From positions 1 through 64,000 of the forward strand of contig CABZEY010000001.1 of the NCBI GenBank assembly GCA_902524955.1: a DNA stretch of 64,000 bases, written 5' to 3'. The notes under the pieces are model-generated. The model did no database searches. It had not been told where the DNA came from and was given only the letters and a program-made list of their open reading frames with translations. This document shows, piece after piece, positions 47,035 through 58,085 of the stretch. Origin of the DNA: an uncultured Pelagibacteraceae bacterium. Lineage in GTDB: Bacteria > Pseudomonadota > Alphaproteobacteria > Pelagibacterales > Pelagibacteraceae. The translations under genes were made by a program, and so were the position numbers. Positions within the stretch are counted from its first letter, which is position 1. The number at the start of each line of letters is the position of its first letter.

Positions 47035-47619
47035 AAGGGATGCAACGTATTCCCAGTTTACAAGATCATTAATAAATGCGTTTAAATAATCTGGTCTACG
47101 GTTTCTATAATCAACGTAATATGAGTGCTCCCAAACGTCACAACCTAGGATAGGTTTCATGTTTTGAACTAAAGGGTTAGATGCATTGGCTGACTTTGTA
47201 ACAATTAGTTTACCATTATCTATTGCAAGCCATGCCCAGCCTGAACCGAATTGAGTAACGCCTGCTTGTATAAAAACCTCTTTAAATTTATCAACGCTAC
47301 CAAAATCAGCTACAATCCTTTTCTCTAATTCAGGTGGCATTGCTCCTCCACCCTTTGGTTTCATACACTTCCAAAATAAAATGTGATTCCAGTGTTGGCC
47401 AGCATTATTGAAAATTCCTGCTTTTGAACTATCTTTTGCTGTTTTCTTTACAATTTCTTCTAATGATGCGCCTGCTAAGTCAGTATCTTTAACTAAATTA
47501 TTTAAATTAGTCACATATGTCTGATGATGTTTACCATGATGTAAATCTAATGTCTCTTGTGACATAACTGGTGCTAATGCATCGTTGTTATAATCTAATT
47601 TAGGTAATTCAAATGTCAT
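47026..47619 (-). CDS. sodB: Superoxide dismutase (Fe/Mn type)
   Basis: LDLHHGKHHQTYVTNLN, HWNHILFWKCM, GSGWAWL, DVWEHSYYVDYRNRRPDYL. Confidence 0.95.
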   Translation of the reverse strand: MTFELPKLDYNNDALAPVMSQETLDLHHGKHHQTYVTNLNNLVKDTDLAGASLEEIVKKTAKDSSKAGIFNNAGQHWNHILFWKCMKPKGGGAMPPELEKRIVADFGSVDKFKEVFIQAGVTQFGSGWAWLAIDNGKLIVTKSANASNPLVQNMKPILGCDVWEHSYYVDYRNRRPDYLNAFINDLVNWEYVASLLD

Positions 47620-47634
47620 GAAGTATTTATACGT

Positions 47635-48522
47635 TTAAATGACATCGTTTTCAAGTATTCCAATTGGATCGATTGATATTTTTACTTTATCGCCAGATTT
47701 CAAAAATTTAGGTGGATCAAATCCAATGCCAACACCTGAGGGAGTTCCGGTTGCTATAATATCACCCTCAACAAGTGTCATCGATTTCGCTAAAGTTTCA
47801 ATTATAGTTGGAATATTAAAAATCATATCTTTAACAATTCCTGTTTGTCTATTTTCACCGTTTATAAATGTTTGTATCTTAATATCCTCAATAATTTTAA
47901 TTTCATCCTTTGTAACAATGCAAGGTCCCATTGGGCAGTATGTATCTGGACTCTTACCAATAAACCATTGCTTGTGATTATTTTGTAATTTTCTAGCAGT
48001 GACATCGTTTATTATTGTGTATCCAAAAATTACATCAGTAGCATTTGAATACTTTATATTTTTGGTTCTCTTTCCAATTATAACGCCAAGCTCTCCCTCA
48101 TAATCTGTTGTATTTGTTCGGTCATTAACCAATTCAATTTTATCATTTGGCCCGATTACAGAGGTGGTCGCTTTATTAAAAATAATTGGTTCCTCTGGAA
48201 CTTGCACTTTTCCTTTTAACGTGCTGAAAGATGATTTTTGAACTTCTTTTGCATGTTCAGCATAATTTTTTCCTACACAAATAATATCACGAACTGGAAC
48301 GGGTATTGGAGACAATAAATCTATCTCATTCATAGAGTAGTGAATATTATGATCTTTGTTAATTTTTTTAATTTCATCTTTGATCAAATGATAATTTCTA
48401 ATTATATTGTTTAATTCAGTAGGAAGATTTTCATCTACTTTATTTATATCAATAATACCTTTATTAAGAATTTCTAATCCTGCTCTTATCTCATTATTTT
48501 TTTTAAAGGTAATAAATCTCAT
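47635..48522 (-). CDS. Fumarylacetoacetate hydrolase family protein
   Basis: ICVGKNYAEHAKE, TTDYEGELGVIIGKRTKNI, GTPSGVGIGFDPPKFLKSGD. Confidence 0.9.
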   Translation of the reverse strand: MRFITFKKNNEIRAGLEILNKGIIDINKVDENLPTELNNIIRNYHLIKDEIKKINKDHNIHYSMNEIDLLSPIPVPVRDIICVGKNYAEHAKEVQKSSFSTLKGKVQVPEEPIIFNKATTSVIGPNDKIELVNDRTNTTDYEGELGVIIGKRTKNIKYSNATDVIFGYTIINDVTARKLQNNHKQWFIGKSPDTYCPMGPCIVTKDEIKIIEDIKIQTFINGENRQTGIVKDMIFNIPTIIETLAKSMTLVEGDIIATGTPSGVGIGFDPPKFLKSGDKVKISIDPIGILENDVI

Positions 48523-48527
48523 TTTTT

Positions 48528-49250
48528 TTAATTAAAGTATTTTTTTTTTATATGATTTGCTGCTAATGACATGATTGCTAAAGCTAATAAAGGAAAAAAA
48601 ATTTCAGGATTAAATAGCAAATTTAGATTAAAATCTTTATCACTTTGAAAAGCGCTACTAATGCCACTAAATATGCTTATGGAAATTATTATTGGTGCTG
48701 CCTCACCAAATAATGTAGCAAGAAAGAAATTTTTTACTCTCATATTAAATAAAACTGGTAACAAGTTTTTTATTGGAAATGGAATTCCTGGAACTACTCT
48801 GAGACTAAAAAAATAACTTAACTCATTTTCATTAATATTGTTTTTTAATTTAGAATATTTATTACCTAAATACTTTTCAACTAAATCCTTAAAATAATGA
48901 TTAGCAAAACAATAAAGAAATGTTGCACCAATTGTAAAAGAAAAAATTGAGAGCAATGATCCAAGCACTGTGCCAAATGCAAAACCAGCAAATATGACGA
49001 GTGGTGTTCCAAAGCCCATAAGAAAAACCCAAATAATAGAAAAAATAAAATAAATGCTACTAATTAATAGAAGGTTTTGATCTCTTAGTTCAAAAATATA
49101 TCTTTTATTTTCTATTAAATACGATGGACTTAGGAATGTATTTGCTCCAAAATAAAAAAAAGCAATTACTACACTCGTTACAACAGCTAAATATACTAAA
49201 CCTAAAAAAATTTTTATTTTGGATAGTCTATTCATAAGTAATATTGCCAA
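48528..49250 (-). CDS. TVP38/TMEM64 (DedA-like) membrane protein
   Basis: [22 protein letters not shown]...[21 protein letters not shown]. Confidence 0.82.
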   Translation of the reverse strand: MAILLMNRLSKIKIFLGLVYLAVVTSVVIAFFYFGANTFLSPSYLIENKRYIFELRDQNLLLISSIYFIFSIIWVFLMGFGTPLVIFAGFAFGTVLGSLLSIFSFTIGATFLYCFANHYFKDLVEKYLGNKYSKLKNNINENELSYFFSLRVVPGIPFPIKNLLPVLFNMRVKNFFLATLFGEAAPIIISISIFSGISSAFQSDKDFNLNLLFNPEIFFPLLALAIMSLAANHIKKKYFN

Positions 49251-49310
49251 AAATTTTTACTGTACATACAAATAAGAATTTCTTATAAGTGCAAAAAAAT
49301 TATTATAGTA

Positions 49311-49445
49311 ATGAAAAGAACTTATCAACCTAGTAAAAAAGTAAGAGCCAGAAGACACGGTTTTAAATCTAGAATGTCTACAAAAAATGGTAGAAAAGTA
49401 TTAGCAAGAAGAAGAGCTAAGGGTAGAAAAAGAATATCAGCTTAA
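49311..49445 (+). CDS. rpmH: 50S ribosomal protein L34
   Basis: [44 protein letters not shown]. Confidence 0.97.
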   Translation: MKRTYQPSKKVRARRHGFKSRMSTKNGRKVLARRRAKGRKRISA

Positions 49446-49448
49446 TCA

Positions 49449-49802
49449 ATGCAGAAAAAGTTCTCCTTTGAAAGTCTTAGTGGGAGTAAAGAATTTAAAG
49501 AGGTTTTATCCGGTAAAAAATTAAATTCTCATTTATTTACAATTTTTTATAAATCAAAAAATTTTAATGATAAAAAGAATTCAATACAATTAAGTTGTGT
49601 TGCAGCAAAAAAACTTGGTAATGCCGTTAAGAGAAATAAAATGAGAAGAAGGTTAAAAATGGCAACAAGGAAAGCTATTTTAGAAATACAAAAAAAATTT
49701 AAAAAAAAATTTAAATATGCAATCTTTGCGAAACCTAAAATTTATGAAGAGAATTATCAAAATATTGTAAATGAACTAATAACTAAACTAAAATTAATTT
49801 AA
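49449..49802 (+). CDS. rnpA: Ribonuclease P protein component
   Basis: AAKKLGNAVKRNKMRRRLKMATR; follows rpmH. Confidence 0.93.
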   Translation: MQKKFSFESLSGSKEFKEVLSGKKLNSHLFTIFYKSKNFNDKKNSIQLSCVAAKKLGNAVKRNKMRRRLKMATRKAILEIQKKFKKKFKYAIFAKPKIYEENYQNIVNELITKLKLI

Positions 49803-50059
49803 TGAAGATCCTTGGAAAAACTTTATCAAATATTGCAATTGGAATTATAAAAACCTATAAATATTTAATTTCACCACTACTGGGGCCAAATTGTAGATTT
49901 TTGCCAACATGTTCTAATTATTTTATAGAATCTATCCAAAAAAAAGGTTTTTTAATTGGTAGTTATTCAGGTATGAAAAGGATCTTAAAATGTCATCCAA
50001 TTAAATTTTTAGGTGGCGGTTCTGGATTTGATCCTGTGGAGAATAAAGATGGAAAATAA
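49802..50059 (+). CDS. yidD: Membrane protein insertion efficiency factor YidD
   Basis: YKYLISPLLGPNCRFLPTCSNYFIESI...HPIKFLGGGSGFDPV. Confidence 0.93.
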   Translation: MKILGKTLSNIAIGIIKTYKYLISPLLGPNCRFLPTCSNYFIESIQKKGFLIGSYSGMKRILKCHPIKFLGGGSGFDPVENKDGK

Positions 50060-51731
50060 AAATGTTCTTATGGCTGTTGTCCTCTCGACAATGGTAATTA
50101 TTTTTTGGCAGTTTATGTACGGTGATGAGTATGTTGAGTTGGAAAATAAACAGATTAAAACAGAGCAAACCGCTAAAAGTGAGAAACCAACTGCTCCTTC
50201 TATTGTAAAAAAAAAAGCTAAGATTAAAGTTTCTAGATCTGATGCTATTACAGAAACAGGTAGAATAAAAATTGAAAATAACAATCTAATAGGATCCATT
50301 GCATTAAAAGGTGGTCTAATAGATGATATTACATTAAAGAATTATAACTCAAACCAAACTGCTAATAGCAGTAAAGTTGTGTTACTTAACCCAAAAAAAA
50401 TTGATCAGTCCTATTATTTAGAAACCGGTTGGGCAACATCTGGAAATGAGATTGTGCCTGATAATCAAACTGTATGGAAGGTTATAGGAAATAAAACATT
50501 AAGCCCAAACAGACCAGTTAGGTTAGAATGGAATAATAAGGAAGGGCTAACTTTTATAAAAGAGTTTTCTATAGACAATAAATATTTAATAACAGTAAAT
50601 GAACAAATCAAAAATCAATCAAATCAAACAATTAACTTGTTTCATTATGCTCAAATTACAAGAAAGCAAAAACCAAAAATACAAGATTTTTATATTCTCC
50701 ATGAAGGGTTACTTGGTGTTGTAGATGAAAATTTAACAGAAGAAGATTATGATGACATCATAGAAAAAAAGAAAAGTTATAAAGGATCTCAAGGTTGGGT
50801 AGGTATCACAGATAAATATTGGCTTACAGCTGTAATTCCTGAGAAAGGTAAAAATTTTAATGCAGAATTTTCTTATGATAAAGCATACAAAGTAAATTAT
50901 ATTATTACGGATCCAACAACCGTAAATGTAAATCAGTCAGGATCAAATATATCCAATATTTTTATAGGCGCAAAGGAAGTGGCTGTTGTTGATGGTTATG
51001 CAGAAAATAAAGGATTTCATAAATTTGATCTAGCAATTGATTGGGGCTGGTTTCACTTTTTTACTAAACCTTTATTTTTTATAATTGATTATCTTTACAA
51101 AATAAGTGGTAATTTTGGAATTGCTATTGTTCTTCTTACTGCAGCTGTAAGATTATTATTTTTTCCTTTAGCAAACTATTCTTTTGCATCCATGGCAAAA
51201 ATGAAGGCACTGCAACCAGAAATGCAAAGATTAAAGGATTTATACAAAGACGATAAACAAAAAATTCAAATGGAAATGATGAATTTATATAAAAGAGAAA
51301 AGGTAAATCCGATTTCAGGTTGCCTTCCAGTTTTAATACAAATCCCTTTTTTCTTTGCAATATACAAAATGCTTTTTGTTACGATAGAAATGAGACATGC
51401 TCCATTTTATGGTTGGATTAAAGATTTATCAGCTGCAGACCCAACAACAATATTTAACCTTTTTGGATTAATACCATGGGATCCACCAAGCTTTTTAATT
51501 ATTGGTGCATGGCCGATAATTATGGGTGTAACAATGTACATTCAACAAAAGCTAAATCCTGCGCCACCAGATCCAGTACAAGCTAAAATATTTATGTTCT
51601 TTCCTTTTATTTTAACTATTTTATTGGCTTCTTTCCCTTCTGGTCTGGTTATTTATTGGAGTATAAATAATATTTTAACTATGGCTCAGCAATATGTGAT
51701 TATAAGAAAAACTAAAGTAAAAACTGTTTGA
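50049..51731 (+). CDS. yidC: Membrane protein insertase YidC
   Basis: YidC architecture, FPLANYSFASMAKMKALQPEMQRLKDLYKDDKQKIQMEMMNLYKREKVNPISGCLPVLIQIPFFFAIYKML. Confidence 0.96.
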   Translation: MENKNVLMAVVLSTMVIIFWQFMYGDEYVELENKQIKTEQTAKSEKPTAPSIVKKKAKIKVSRSDAITETGRIKIENNNLIGSIALKGGLIDDITLKNYNSNQTANSSKVVLLNPKKIDQSYYLETGWATSGNEIVPDNQTVWKVIGNKTLSPNRPVRLEWNNKEGLTFIKEFSIDNKYLITVNEQIKNQSNQTINLFHYAQITRKQKPKIQDFYILHEGLLGVVDENLTEEDYDDIIEKKKSYKGSQGWVGITDKYWLTAVIPEKGKNFNAEFSYDKAYKVNYIITDPTTVNVNQSGSNISNIFIGAKEVAVVDGYAENKGFHKFDLAIDWGWFHFFTKPLFFIIDYLYKISGNFGIAIVLLTAAVRLLFFPLANYSFASMAKMKALQPEMQRLKDLYKDDKQKIQMEMMNLYKREKVNPISGCLPVLIQIPFFFAIYKMLFVTIEMRHAPFYGWIKDLSAADPTTIFNLFGLIPWDPPSFLIIGAWPIIMGVTMYIQQKLNPAPPDPVQAKIFMFFPFILTILLASFPSGLVIYWSINNILTMAQQYVIIRKTKVKTV

Positions 51732-52591
51732 TGGATCTTAAAAATCTTTGGCCAAAAAAAGATGCACCTCCAATAGAAAAAGCTCTTAAATTTATTGAAA
51801 AATATAAATCAAAAAAAATTGTATTAAAATATGGTGGACAAGTAATGGCAAGTGATCAGCTATCTAAAGCTTTTGCTCAAGACGCTGCAATATGTAATCT
51901 TATTGGTTTAAAGAATTTGGTTATCCATGGTGGTGGGCCGCAAATAAAAAAAAAGTTAGAAGCACAAAATATTCAGAGTAAATTTATATTAGGCTTAAGG
52001 GTAACAGATGAGAAAGTTATAAAAATTGTAGAGGATGTATTACTAAATGATATTAATCCAGATTTGGTAAACACAATAAGTTCATTTAATGCTGTTGCAG
52101 AACCGGTAACTGCAAGAAATAAAAATGGAATTTTGAAAGTTACAAAAGCAAAAAATCCTGAGTTGGGTTTCGTGGCTGACCCAGAAGAAATAGACGATGA
52201 AAAACTAAACAGTATAATAAATTCAAATAAGGTGCCTGTAATTGCCCCTATGGGTCTTGGTGATAATAATCAAGTTTATAATATAAATGCAGACACTGCG
52301 GCTGGTACAATAGCAATAAAAATAAAAGCTGAAAGACTGCTACTAATGACAGACGTTCCCGGTGTTAAAGATGAAAAAGGTTCATACATATCAAAATTAA
52401 CAATATTAGAAGCTCAAAAGCTAATTGATAACCAAACAATTACTGGCGGTATGATACCAAAAATACAAACTTGTATTTCAGCTATAAAAAATGGAGTTGG
52501 CGGAGTAGTCATCATTGATGGGACTAGACCTCATGCTGTGCTACATGAGTTATTTACAGACGAAGGAGCCGGTACATTAATTACAAAATGA
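51728..52591 (+). CDS. argB: Acetylglutamate kinase
   Basis: VLKYGGQVMASDQL, LVIHGGGPQIKKKLE, ITGGMIPKIQTCISAI. Confidence 0.94.
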   Translation: MMDLKNLWPKKDAPPIEKALKFIEKYKSKKIVLKYGGQVMASDQLSKAFAQDAAICNLIGLKNLVIHGGGPQIKKKLEAQNIQSKFILGLRVTDEKVIKIVEDVLLNDINPDLVNTISSFNAVAEPVTARNKNGILKVTKAKNPELGFVADPEEIDDEKLNSIINSNKVPVIAPMGLGDNNQVYNINADTAAGTIAIKIKAERLLLMTDVPGVKDEKGSYISKLTILEAQKLIDNQTITGGMIPKIQTCISAIKNGVGGVVIIDGTRPHAVLHELFTDEGAGTLITK

Positions 52592-53256
52592 AAGAATTAA
52601 ATAAAATTAAATATTGGATTTTTGATTTAGATAATACGCTTTATTCGGCAAATACAAATGTATTTGGGAAAATAGACAAAAAAATGTGTGAATTTATTAT
52701 GGAAAATTTGAAAGTGCCAAGAGACGAAGCTTTAAAAATTAAAAATGAATACTTTCATAATCACGGAACAACTTTGAACGGATTGATGAAAAAACACGAT
52801 ATTGATGCCCATCACTTTTTAGAGTTTGTCCATGATATTGATTACGATTTTTTAAAAGAAAATCCTAAACTTAATCAGCAGATTAAAAAATTGCCTGGAG
52901 AAAAAATTATATTCACAAATGGTTCTAAAAAGCACGCAAAAAGAGTTATTGAGCGTCTAGGAATAGAGAATAATTTTGAAAAAATATTTGACATCGTAGA
53001 TTGTGATTTTATTCCAAAACCCGAGGTTGAGCCTTATCAAAAACTTGTAAAAAAATTTAACATAGAATGCGAAAAGAGTATTTTTTTTGAGGATATTGCA
53101 CGAAATTTAGAACCAGCTTATAACATGAGAATGAAAACAGCATGGATTGAAAGTAACGACCCATATTGTAAAAAAGGATTTGATGGAAATCATATTAATT
53201 ATACTGTAAAAAATCTTACAGACTTTTTAAAACAAACAAATGAATCAATAGGCTAA
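52588..53256 (+). CDS. HAD-family pyrimidine 5'-nucleotidase-like protein
   Basis: [30 protein letters not shown]-like [31 protein letters not shown]. Confidence 0.88.
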   Translation: MKELNKIKYWIFDLDNTLYSANTNVFGKIDKKMCEFIMENLKVPRDEALKIKNEYFHNHGTTLNGLMKKHDIDAHHFLEFVHDIDYDFLKENPKLNQQIKKLPGEKIIFTNGSKKHAKRVIERLGIENNFEKIFDIVDCDFIPKPEVEPYQKLVKKFNIECEKSIFFEDIARNLEPAYNMRMKTAWIESNDPYCKKGFDGNHINYTVKNLTDFLKQTNESIG

Positions 53257-53258
53257 TA

Positions 53259-54068
53259 ATGGAAAAAATTATTAATGATGCTTGGGAAAATAGAGCTAAT
53301 ATTAGTGTTGCCTCAGATAAATCAATTTTAGATGCAATCAGTAATACAATAGATAAAGTCGACAAAGGTGAAATCAGAATTGCCGAAAAAAAAGAATCCA
53401 GTTGGATAGTCCACCAATGGATTAAAAAAGCAATCTTATTAAGTTTTAAAACAAACGAGATGGATACTCTTACTGGTCCTTATGCAACTTGGTGGGATAA
53501 AGTTAAAGGTAAAACTGCTGGATGGGGTAAAGAGGAATTCAAGAAAGCAAATTTTAGAATGGTACCCAACGGAGTTGTGAGGCATGGATCTTATATAGCA
53601 AAAAATGTTGTACTTATGCCCTCATTCGTCAATATCGGTGCCTATGTAGATGAAGGTTCTATGATTGACACCTGGGCATCAGTCGGATCGTGCGCCCAAG
53701 TTGGGAGAAACTGTCATATATCCGGAGGTGCTGGAATCGGAGGCGTATTAGAACCAATGCAAGCTAATCCTACTATTATAGAAGATAATTGTTTTATTGG
53801 TGCAAGATCTGAAATTGTTGAAGGTGTAATTGTTGGTGAAGGTTCAGTCATTTCAATGGGTGTTTTTATTGGACAATCAACAAAAATAATAAATAGAGAA
53901 ACCGGCGAAACCTTATATGGAAAAATTCCTCCATATTCAGTAGTCGTCCCTGGTTCATTGCCAAGTAAAAATGGCAAAGGTCCAAGCTTATATTGCGCTG
54001 TAATTGTTAAAACAGTTGATGAAAAAACAAGAAGTAAAACTTCTATAAACGATTTATTAAGAGATTAA
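53259..54068 (+). CDS. dapD: 2,3,4,5-tetrahydropyridine-2,6-dicarboxylate N-succinyltransferase
   Basis: [52 protein letters not shown]. Confidence 0.96.
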   Translation: MEKIINDAWENRANISVASDKSILDAISNTIDKVDKGEIRIAEKKESSWIVHQWIKKAILLSFKTNEMDTLTGPYATWWDKVKGKTAGWGKEEFKKANFRMVPNGVVRHGSYIAKNVVLMPSFVNIGAYVDEGSMIDTWASVGSCAQVGRNCHISGGAGIGGVLEPMQANPTIIEDNCFIGARSEIVEGVIVGEGSVISMGVFIGQSTKIINRETGETLYGKIPPYSVVVPGSLPSKNGKGPSLYCAVIVKTVDEKTRSKTSINDLLRD

Positions 54069-54071
54069 TGA

Positions 54072-55232
54072 ATGAGTAAGCTAATTGACGAAATTAGGTT
54101 TACACAAGAACTAATAAGCAAACCAAGCGTTACTCCTAAAGATCTCGGAGCAATGAGTGTAGTAACCAAACATCTAAAAAAGCTTGGATTCAACTGCAAG
54201 TTAATTTCTTTCCAGAAAAAAGGTACAGAAAAAATAATAAATTTGTACGCAAAATATGGGACTAAATCACCAAACTTATGTTTTGCTGGCCATACTGATG
54301 TAGTGCCAGCCGGTGATTTAACGTCATGGTCTTCAAATCCTTTTAAAGCAAAAATAAAAAAAGGCTATTTATTTGGAAGAGGTGTGAGTGATATGAAAGG
54401 AGGAATTGGCTGTTTTATCTCTGCTGTAAGTCAATTTTTAAATGAGAATAAAAAATTTAATGGATCAATCAGCTTTTTAATTACAGGTGATGAAGAAGGA
54501 ATTGCGGTTAATGGGACGAAGAAAGTTGTTGAATACTTAAAAAAGAAAAAAGAAAAAATCGATTTTTGCCTTGTAGGTGAACCTTCAAATCGAAGTAAAT
54601 TGGGTCAAATGATTAAACATGGTAGAAGAGGTAGTATCACAACTTATTTAACGGTTAAAGGTAAACAAGGCCATATTGCATATCCACATGAAGCGCTAAA
54701 TCCTGCAACACCAATTATTAAAATTTTAAATGAATTAAAATCAAAGCCTTTAGATTATGGAAATAAAGATTTTCAGCCTTCTAATTTAGAGATAACAAAA
54801 ATTTACATAGATAATACAGCAGACAATGTAATCCCTGCGAAAGCAAGTGCGACTTTTAATGTAAGATATAATAATCTACATACTTTTACTTCATTAAAAA
54901 AACAAATATCAAAGACAATTAAAAAAATTGAAAAGAAGTTCAAATGCAAAACTGAAGTGAAATTTATTGGTACCGGAACATCCTTTCTTACAAAGCCCAA
55001 TCAAACCGTAAAAAAGATTCAAAAAATAATTCAAAAAGAAACTGGGCAAAAAGCAAAATTGTCAACATCAGGAGGAACTTCTGATGCTAGGTTTATAAAA
55101 GATATTGCCCCGTGTATTGAATTTGGTTTGGTAGGAAATACGATGCACCAGGTAGATGAACGATCTTCAATAAAAGATATGAAAAAACTAAAGTTAATAT
55201 ATCTAAAAATTATAAAAAGTTTTTTTAATTGA
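54072..55232 (+). CDS. dapE: Succinyl-diaminopimelate desuccinylase
   Basis: CFAGHTDVVPAGDLTSWSSNPF, GRGVSDMKGGI, STSGGTSDARFI, GNTMHQVDERSS. Confidence 0.94.
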   Translation: MSKLIDEIRFTQELISKPSVTPKDLGAMSVVTKHLKKLGFNCKLISFQKKGTEKIINLYAKYGTKSPNLCFAGHTDVVPAGDLTSWSSNPFKAKIKKGYLFGRGVSDMKGGIGCFISAVSQFLNENKKFNGSISFLITGDEEGIAVNGTKKVVEYLKKKKEKIDFCLVGEPSNRSKLGQMIKHGRRGSITTYLTVKGKQGHIAYPHEALNPATPIIKILNELKSKPLDYGNKDFQPSNLEITKIYIDNTADNVIPAKASATFNVRYNNLHTFTSLKKQISKTIKKIEKKFKCKTEVKFIGTGTSFLTKPNQTVKKIQKIIQKETGQKAKLSTSGGTSDARFIKDIAPCIEFGLVGNTMHQVDERSSIKDMKKLKLIYLKIIKSFFN

Positions 55233-56152
55233 AAACTTCAATAATCACATCTTTAACATATCAAAATCACGTTACAGGTCCTGGTCATCCAGAAAGAATT
55301 GATCGCGTAAAAGTGATTAATGAAAAACTTAAACAGTTAGACAATAAAATAGAATGGTTCCAACCAAAACCGTTTGATCAAACTATTATTGAAAAAGTAC
55401 ATAATAAGAAATATTTAGATAATATTTCTTTATCATTTCCTAAAAATGGAATTAAATTTTTAGATAGCGATACCATAATATCTCCGGGATCTAAGCAAGC
55501 TACATTGGATGCAGTAGGATCTATAATAATGGGAATAGACCAAGTAAATAGCGGAAAATTTAAAAACACTTTTTGTTCAGTAAGGCCGCCAGGTCACCAT
55601 GCTGAAAGTGATAAAGCTATGGGATTTTGTATATATAATAATGTTGCTGTAGGCGCTTCATATTTGTTGCATCGTTACAAATATAATAAAGTTGCAATAG
55701 TTGATTATGATGTTCACCATGGTAATGGAACTCAAGAAATTTTCTATAATAATCCTAATGTTTTATATATCTCCACACATCAATATCCATTTTATCCAGG
55801 TACAGGGTCTTCTAATGAAAAAGGTTCCTCGGATAATATATTAAATATTCCTTTAGACTCAGGAACTAAAAGTGATGTTTATTTTAATTGCTTCGAACAT
55901 GTTCTTAAAAAATTGAAAAATTTTAAGCCTGAGTTTATTTTACTCTCTTCAGGATTTGATGCACATCGCGATGATCCTTTGGCACAAGTTAATTTAAATT
56001 CTAAAGATTTTTATGAAATTACAAAAAGAATTCTAAACGTTGCAAACGATATTTGCGATGGAAAGGTAGTTTCAATTTTAGAGGGCGGTTATAATCTTAA
56101 TGCGCTGGCAAAAAGTGCTTATGAGCATGTAAGAGCTTTGATTGAAAATTAA
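55229..56152 (+). CDS. Histone deacetylase/acetoin utilisation-like family protein
   Basis: TGPGHPERIDRV, RPPGHHAESDKAMGFCIYNNVAVGA, VDYDVHHGNGTQEIF, LSSGFDAHRDDPL. Confidence 0.92.
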   Translation: MKTSIITSLTYQNHVTGPGHPERIDRVKVINEKLKQLDNKIEWFQPKPFDQTIIEKVHNKKYLDNISLSFPKNGIKFLDSDTIISPGSKQATLDAVGSIIMGIDQVNSGKFKNTFCSVRPPGHHAESDKAMGFCIYNNVAVGASYLLHRYKYNKVAIVDYDVHHGNGTQEIFYNNPNVLYISTHQYPFYPGTGSSNEKGSSDNILNIPLDSGTKSDVYFNCFEHVLKKLKNFKPEFILLSSGFDAHRDDPLAQVNLNSKDFYEITKRILNVANDICDGKVVSILEGGYNLNALAKSAYEHVRALIEN

Positions 56153-58083
56153 ATTTTAAGATTTTTAAAAAATTCTAAAATCTCAGGATTTGCCAAAGCA
56201 TCAACGTTATTAATATTCTCTTTATTTAGAATTTTTTTAACTGCAATCTCTACAATTTTTCCACTTTTGGTTCTTGGAATATCAGGACAATTTTTAATTA
56301 CTGATGGAACATGTCTTGGTGAACAATTTTTTCTAATTTTATATTTTATATTTTGAATTAAATTATCACTTAAAGTGAATTTATTTTTTAACTTAACAAA
56401 AAGTATAATTCTTACATCATTTTTGAAATTTTGACCGACAACTAAAGCTTCAGCAACTTCATCAAAACATTCAACCTGCCTATAAATTTCTGATGTTCCA
56501 ATTCTTACACCTCCGGGATTTAATGTAGAGTCAGATCTTCCATAAATTATATATCCATTGTTTTTGGTTCTTTGAATATAATCGGCATGATGCCAAATAT
56601 TTTTATATTTTTCAAAATATGCAGATTTAATTTTTGATTCATCAGGATCATTCCAAAACATTATGGGCATTGATGGAAAAGGTCTTTTTACTACCAATTC
56701 CCCTTTTTCATCATTGAGAATAGAATTCCCTTGCTGGTCATAAATATCAATTTCGATTCCCAGACTTGGACCTTGAATTTCTCCTGCATAAACCGGTTGA
56801 AAGATATTGCCAATAACCAAACATCCCACAACGTCTGTTCCACCACTTATAGATGATAAATGTACATCTTCTTTAATATTTTTGTAAACGTATTCAAAGC
56901 TTTCTGCGACTAAAGGAGATCCAGTGGATGTAATTATTTTTAGATTGCTTAGGTCAAATTCAGAAGCATCATAATTTTCATTTTTTAAATGATCTATATA
57001 TTTTGCACCTACTCCAAACAAATTAAATTTTTCTTCAGAACAATACTTGATTAAAACATCTAATGTTGGATAAAAAGGTGATCCATCATATAAGTATATT
57101 GATGCACCACATGACAATGCTGCGACTTGCCAATTCCACATCATCCATCCAGTAGTCGTGAAATAAAATACCCTATCGTTATCTTTAATATCACAATGAA
57201 TTGAAAGTTCTTTTTTTTGCTCAATTAATGCATTTCCAGCACCATGCACAATACACTTTGGTACTCCAGTAGTACCGCTTGAATATAAAATATAAATAGG
57301 TTGATTGAAGTCAAATTTCTCAAACTTATCGTCTTGATCTGATGACTCTAAAATTTCTTTGAAATTAACATAATCATGGCCTGTTACCTTTGTTTCAATG
57401 TAGTTAAAAACTATGACTTTTTTTATGGTTGGTATTTCTTTTAAAATTTCTGGTATTCGACTTAAAATATCAATTTTTTTTCCATTATAATAATAATAAT
57501 CACAAGTAAAAAGAACCTTTGGCTCAATCTGTCTAAAGCGATCAACCAATCCTTGAACACCAAAATCAGGAGAGCAACTTGACCATATATATCCATTTTT
57601 AGCAGAAGCTAAAAAACCTGTAACCGTTTCAATTGTATTTGGAACGTATCCAGCAACTCGGTCATTCTTCCTAAGACCAATTTTCTTAAGAAAAGATGAT
57701 ATTTTAAAAACATTTTCACGTAGTTGTTTCCATGTAATATTTTCTTTAAAACCACACTCTTTCAATGAGTGAATTGCTAAGTCATCAGTATTTTTAAATA
57801 ATAAATTTTCAGCGAAATTTAATTTTGAATCTTTAAAAAATTTATTTTTATGAAAAACCTTATTTTTTGTGATTACTTCTTTACCTTTAGTACCGATAAT
57901 TTGTGTATAATCCCAGCAATCACTCCAAAAATTTTCAGGATTTTTAATCGACCATTTATATAGTTCTAAAAAACTATCTTTGAAATCAATTCTATATTTT
58001 TTTGATATCTTATCTGTAAATTTTCTTAAATTAGAATTTTTAGTTCTATGCTCATCTGCTTTCCATAAAAATTTATTTTCCAT
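56149..58083 (-). CDS. Acetoacetyl-CoA synthetase-like acyl-CoA ligase
   Basis: YILYSSGTTGVPKCIVHGAG, GWMMWNWQVAAL, IYGRSDSTLNPGGVRIGTSEIY; start moved to ATG 58083. Confidence 0.9.
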   Translation of the reverse strand: MENKFLWKADEHRTKNSNLRKFTDKISKKYRIDFKDSFLELYKWSIKNPENFWSDCWDYTQIIGTKGKEVITKNKVFHKNKFFKDSKLNFAENLLFKNTDDLAIHSLKECGFKENITWKQLRENVFKISSFLKKIGLRKNDRVAGYVPNTIETVTGFLASAKNGYIWSSCSPDFGVQGLVDRFRQIEPKVLFTCDYYYYNGKKIDILSRIPEILKEIPTIKKVIVFNYIETKVTGHDYVNFKEILESSDQDDKFEKFDFNQPIYILYSSGTTGVPKCIVHGAGNALIEQKKELSIHCDIKDNDRVFYFTTTGWMMWNWQVAALSCGASIYLYDGSPFYPTLDVLIKYCSEEKFNLFGVGAKYIDHLKNENYDASEFDLSNLKIITSTGSPLVAESFEYVYKNIKEDVHLSSISGGTDVVGCLVIGNIFQPVYAGEIQGPSLGIEIDIYDQQGNSILNDEKGELVVKRPFPSMPIMFWNDPDESKIKSAYFEKYKNIWHHADYIQRTKNNGYIIYGRSDSTLNPGGVRIGTSEIYRQVECFDEVAEALVVGQNFKNDVRIILFVKLKNKFTLSDNLIQNIKYKIRKNCSPRHVPSVIKNCPDIPRTKSGKIVEIAVKKILNKENINNVDALANPEILEFFKNLKI

Positions 58084-58085
58084 AT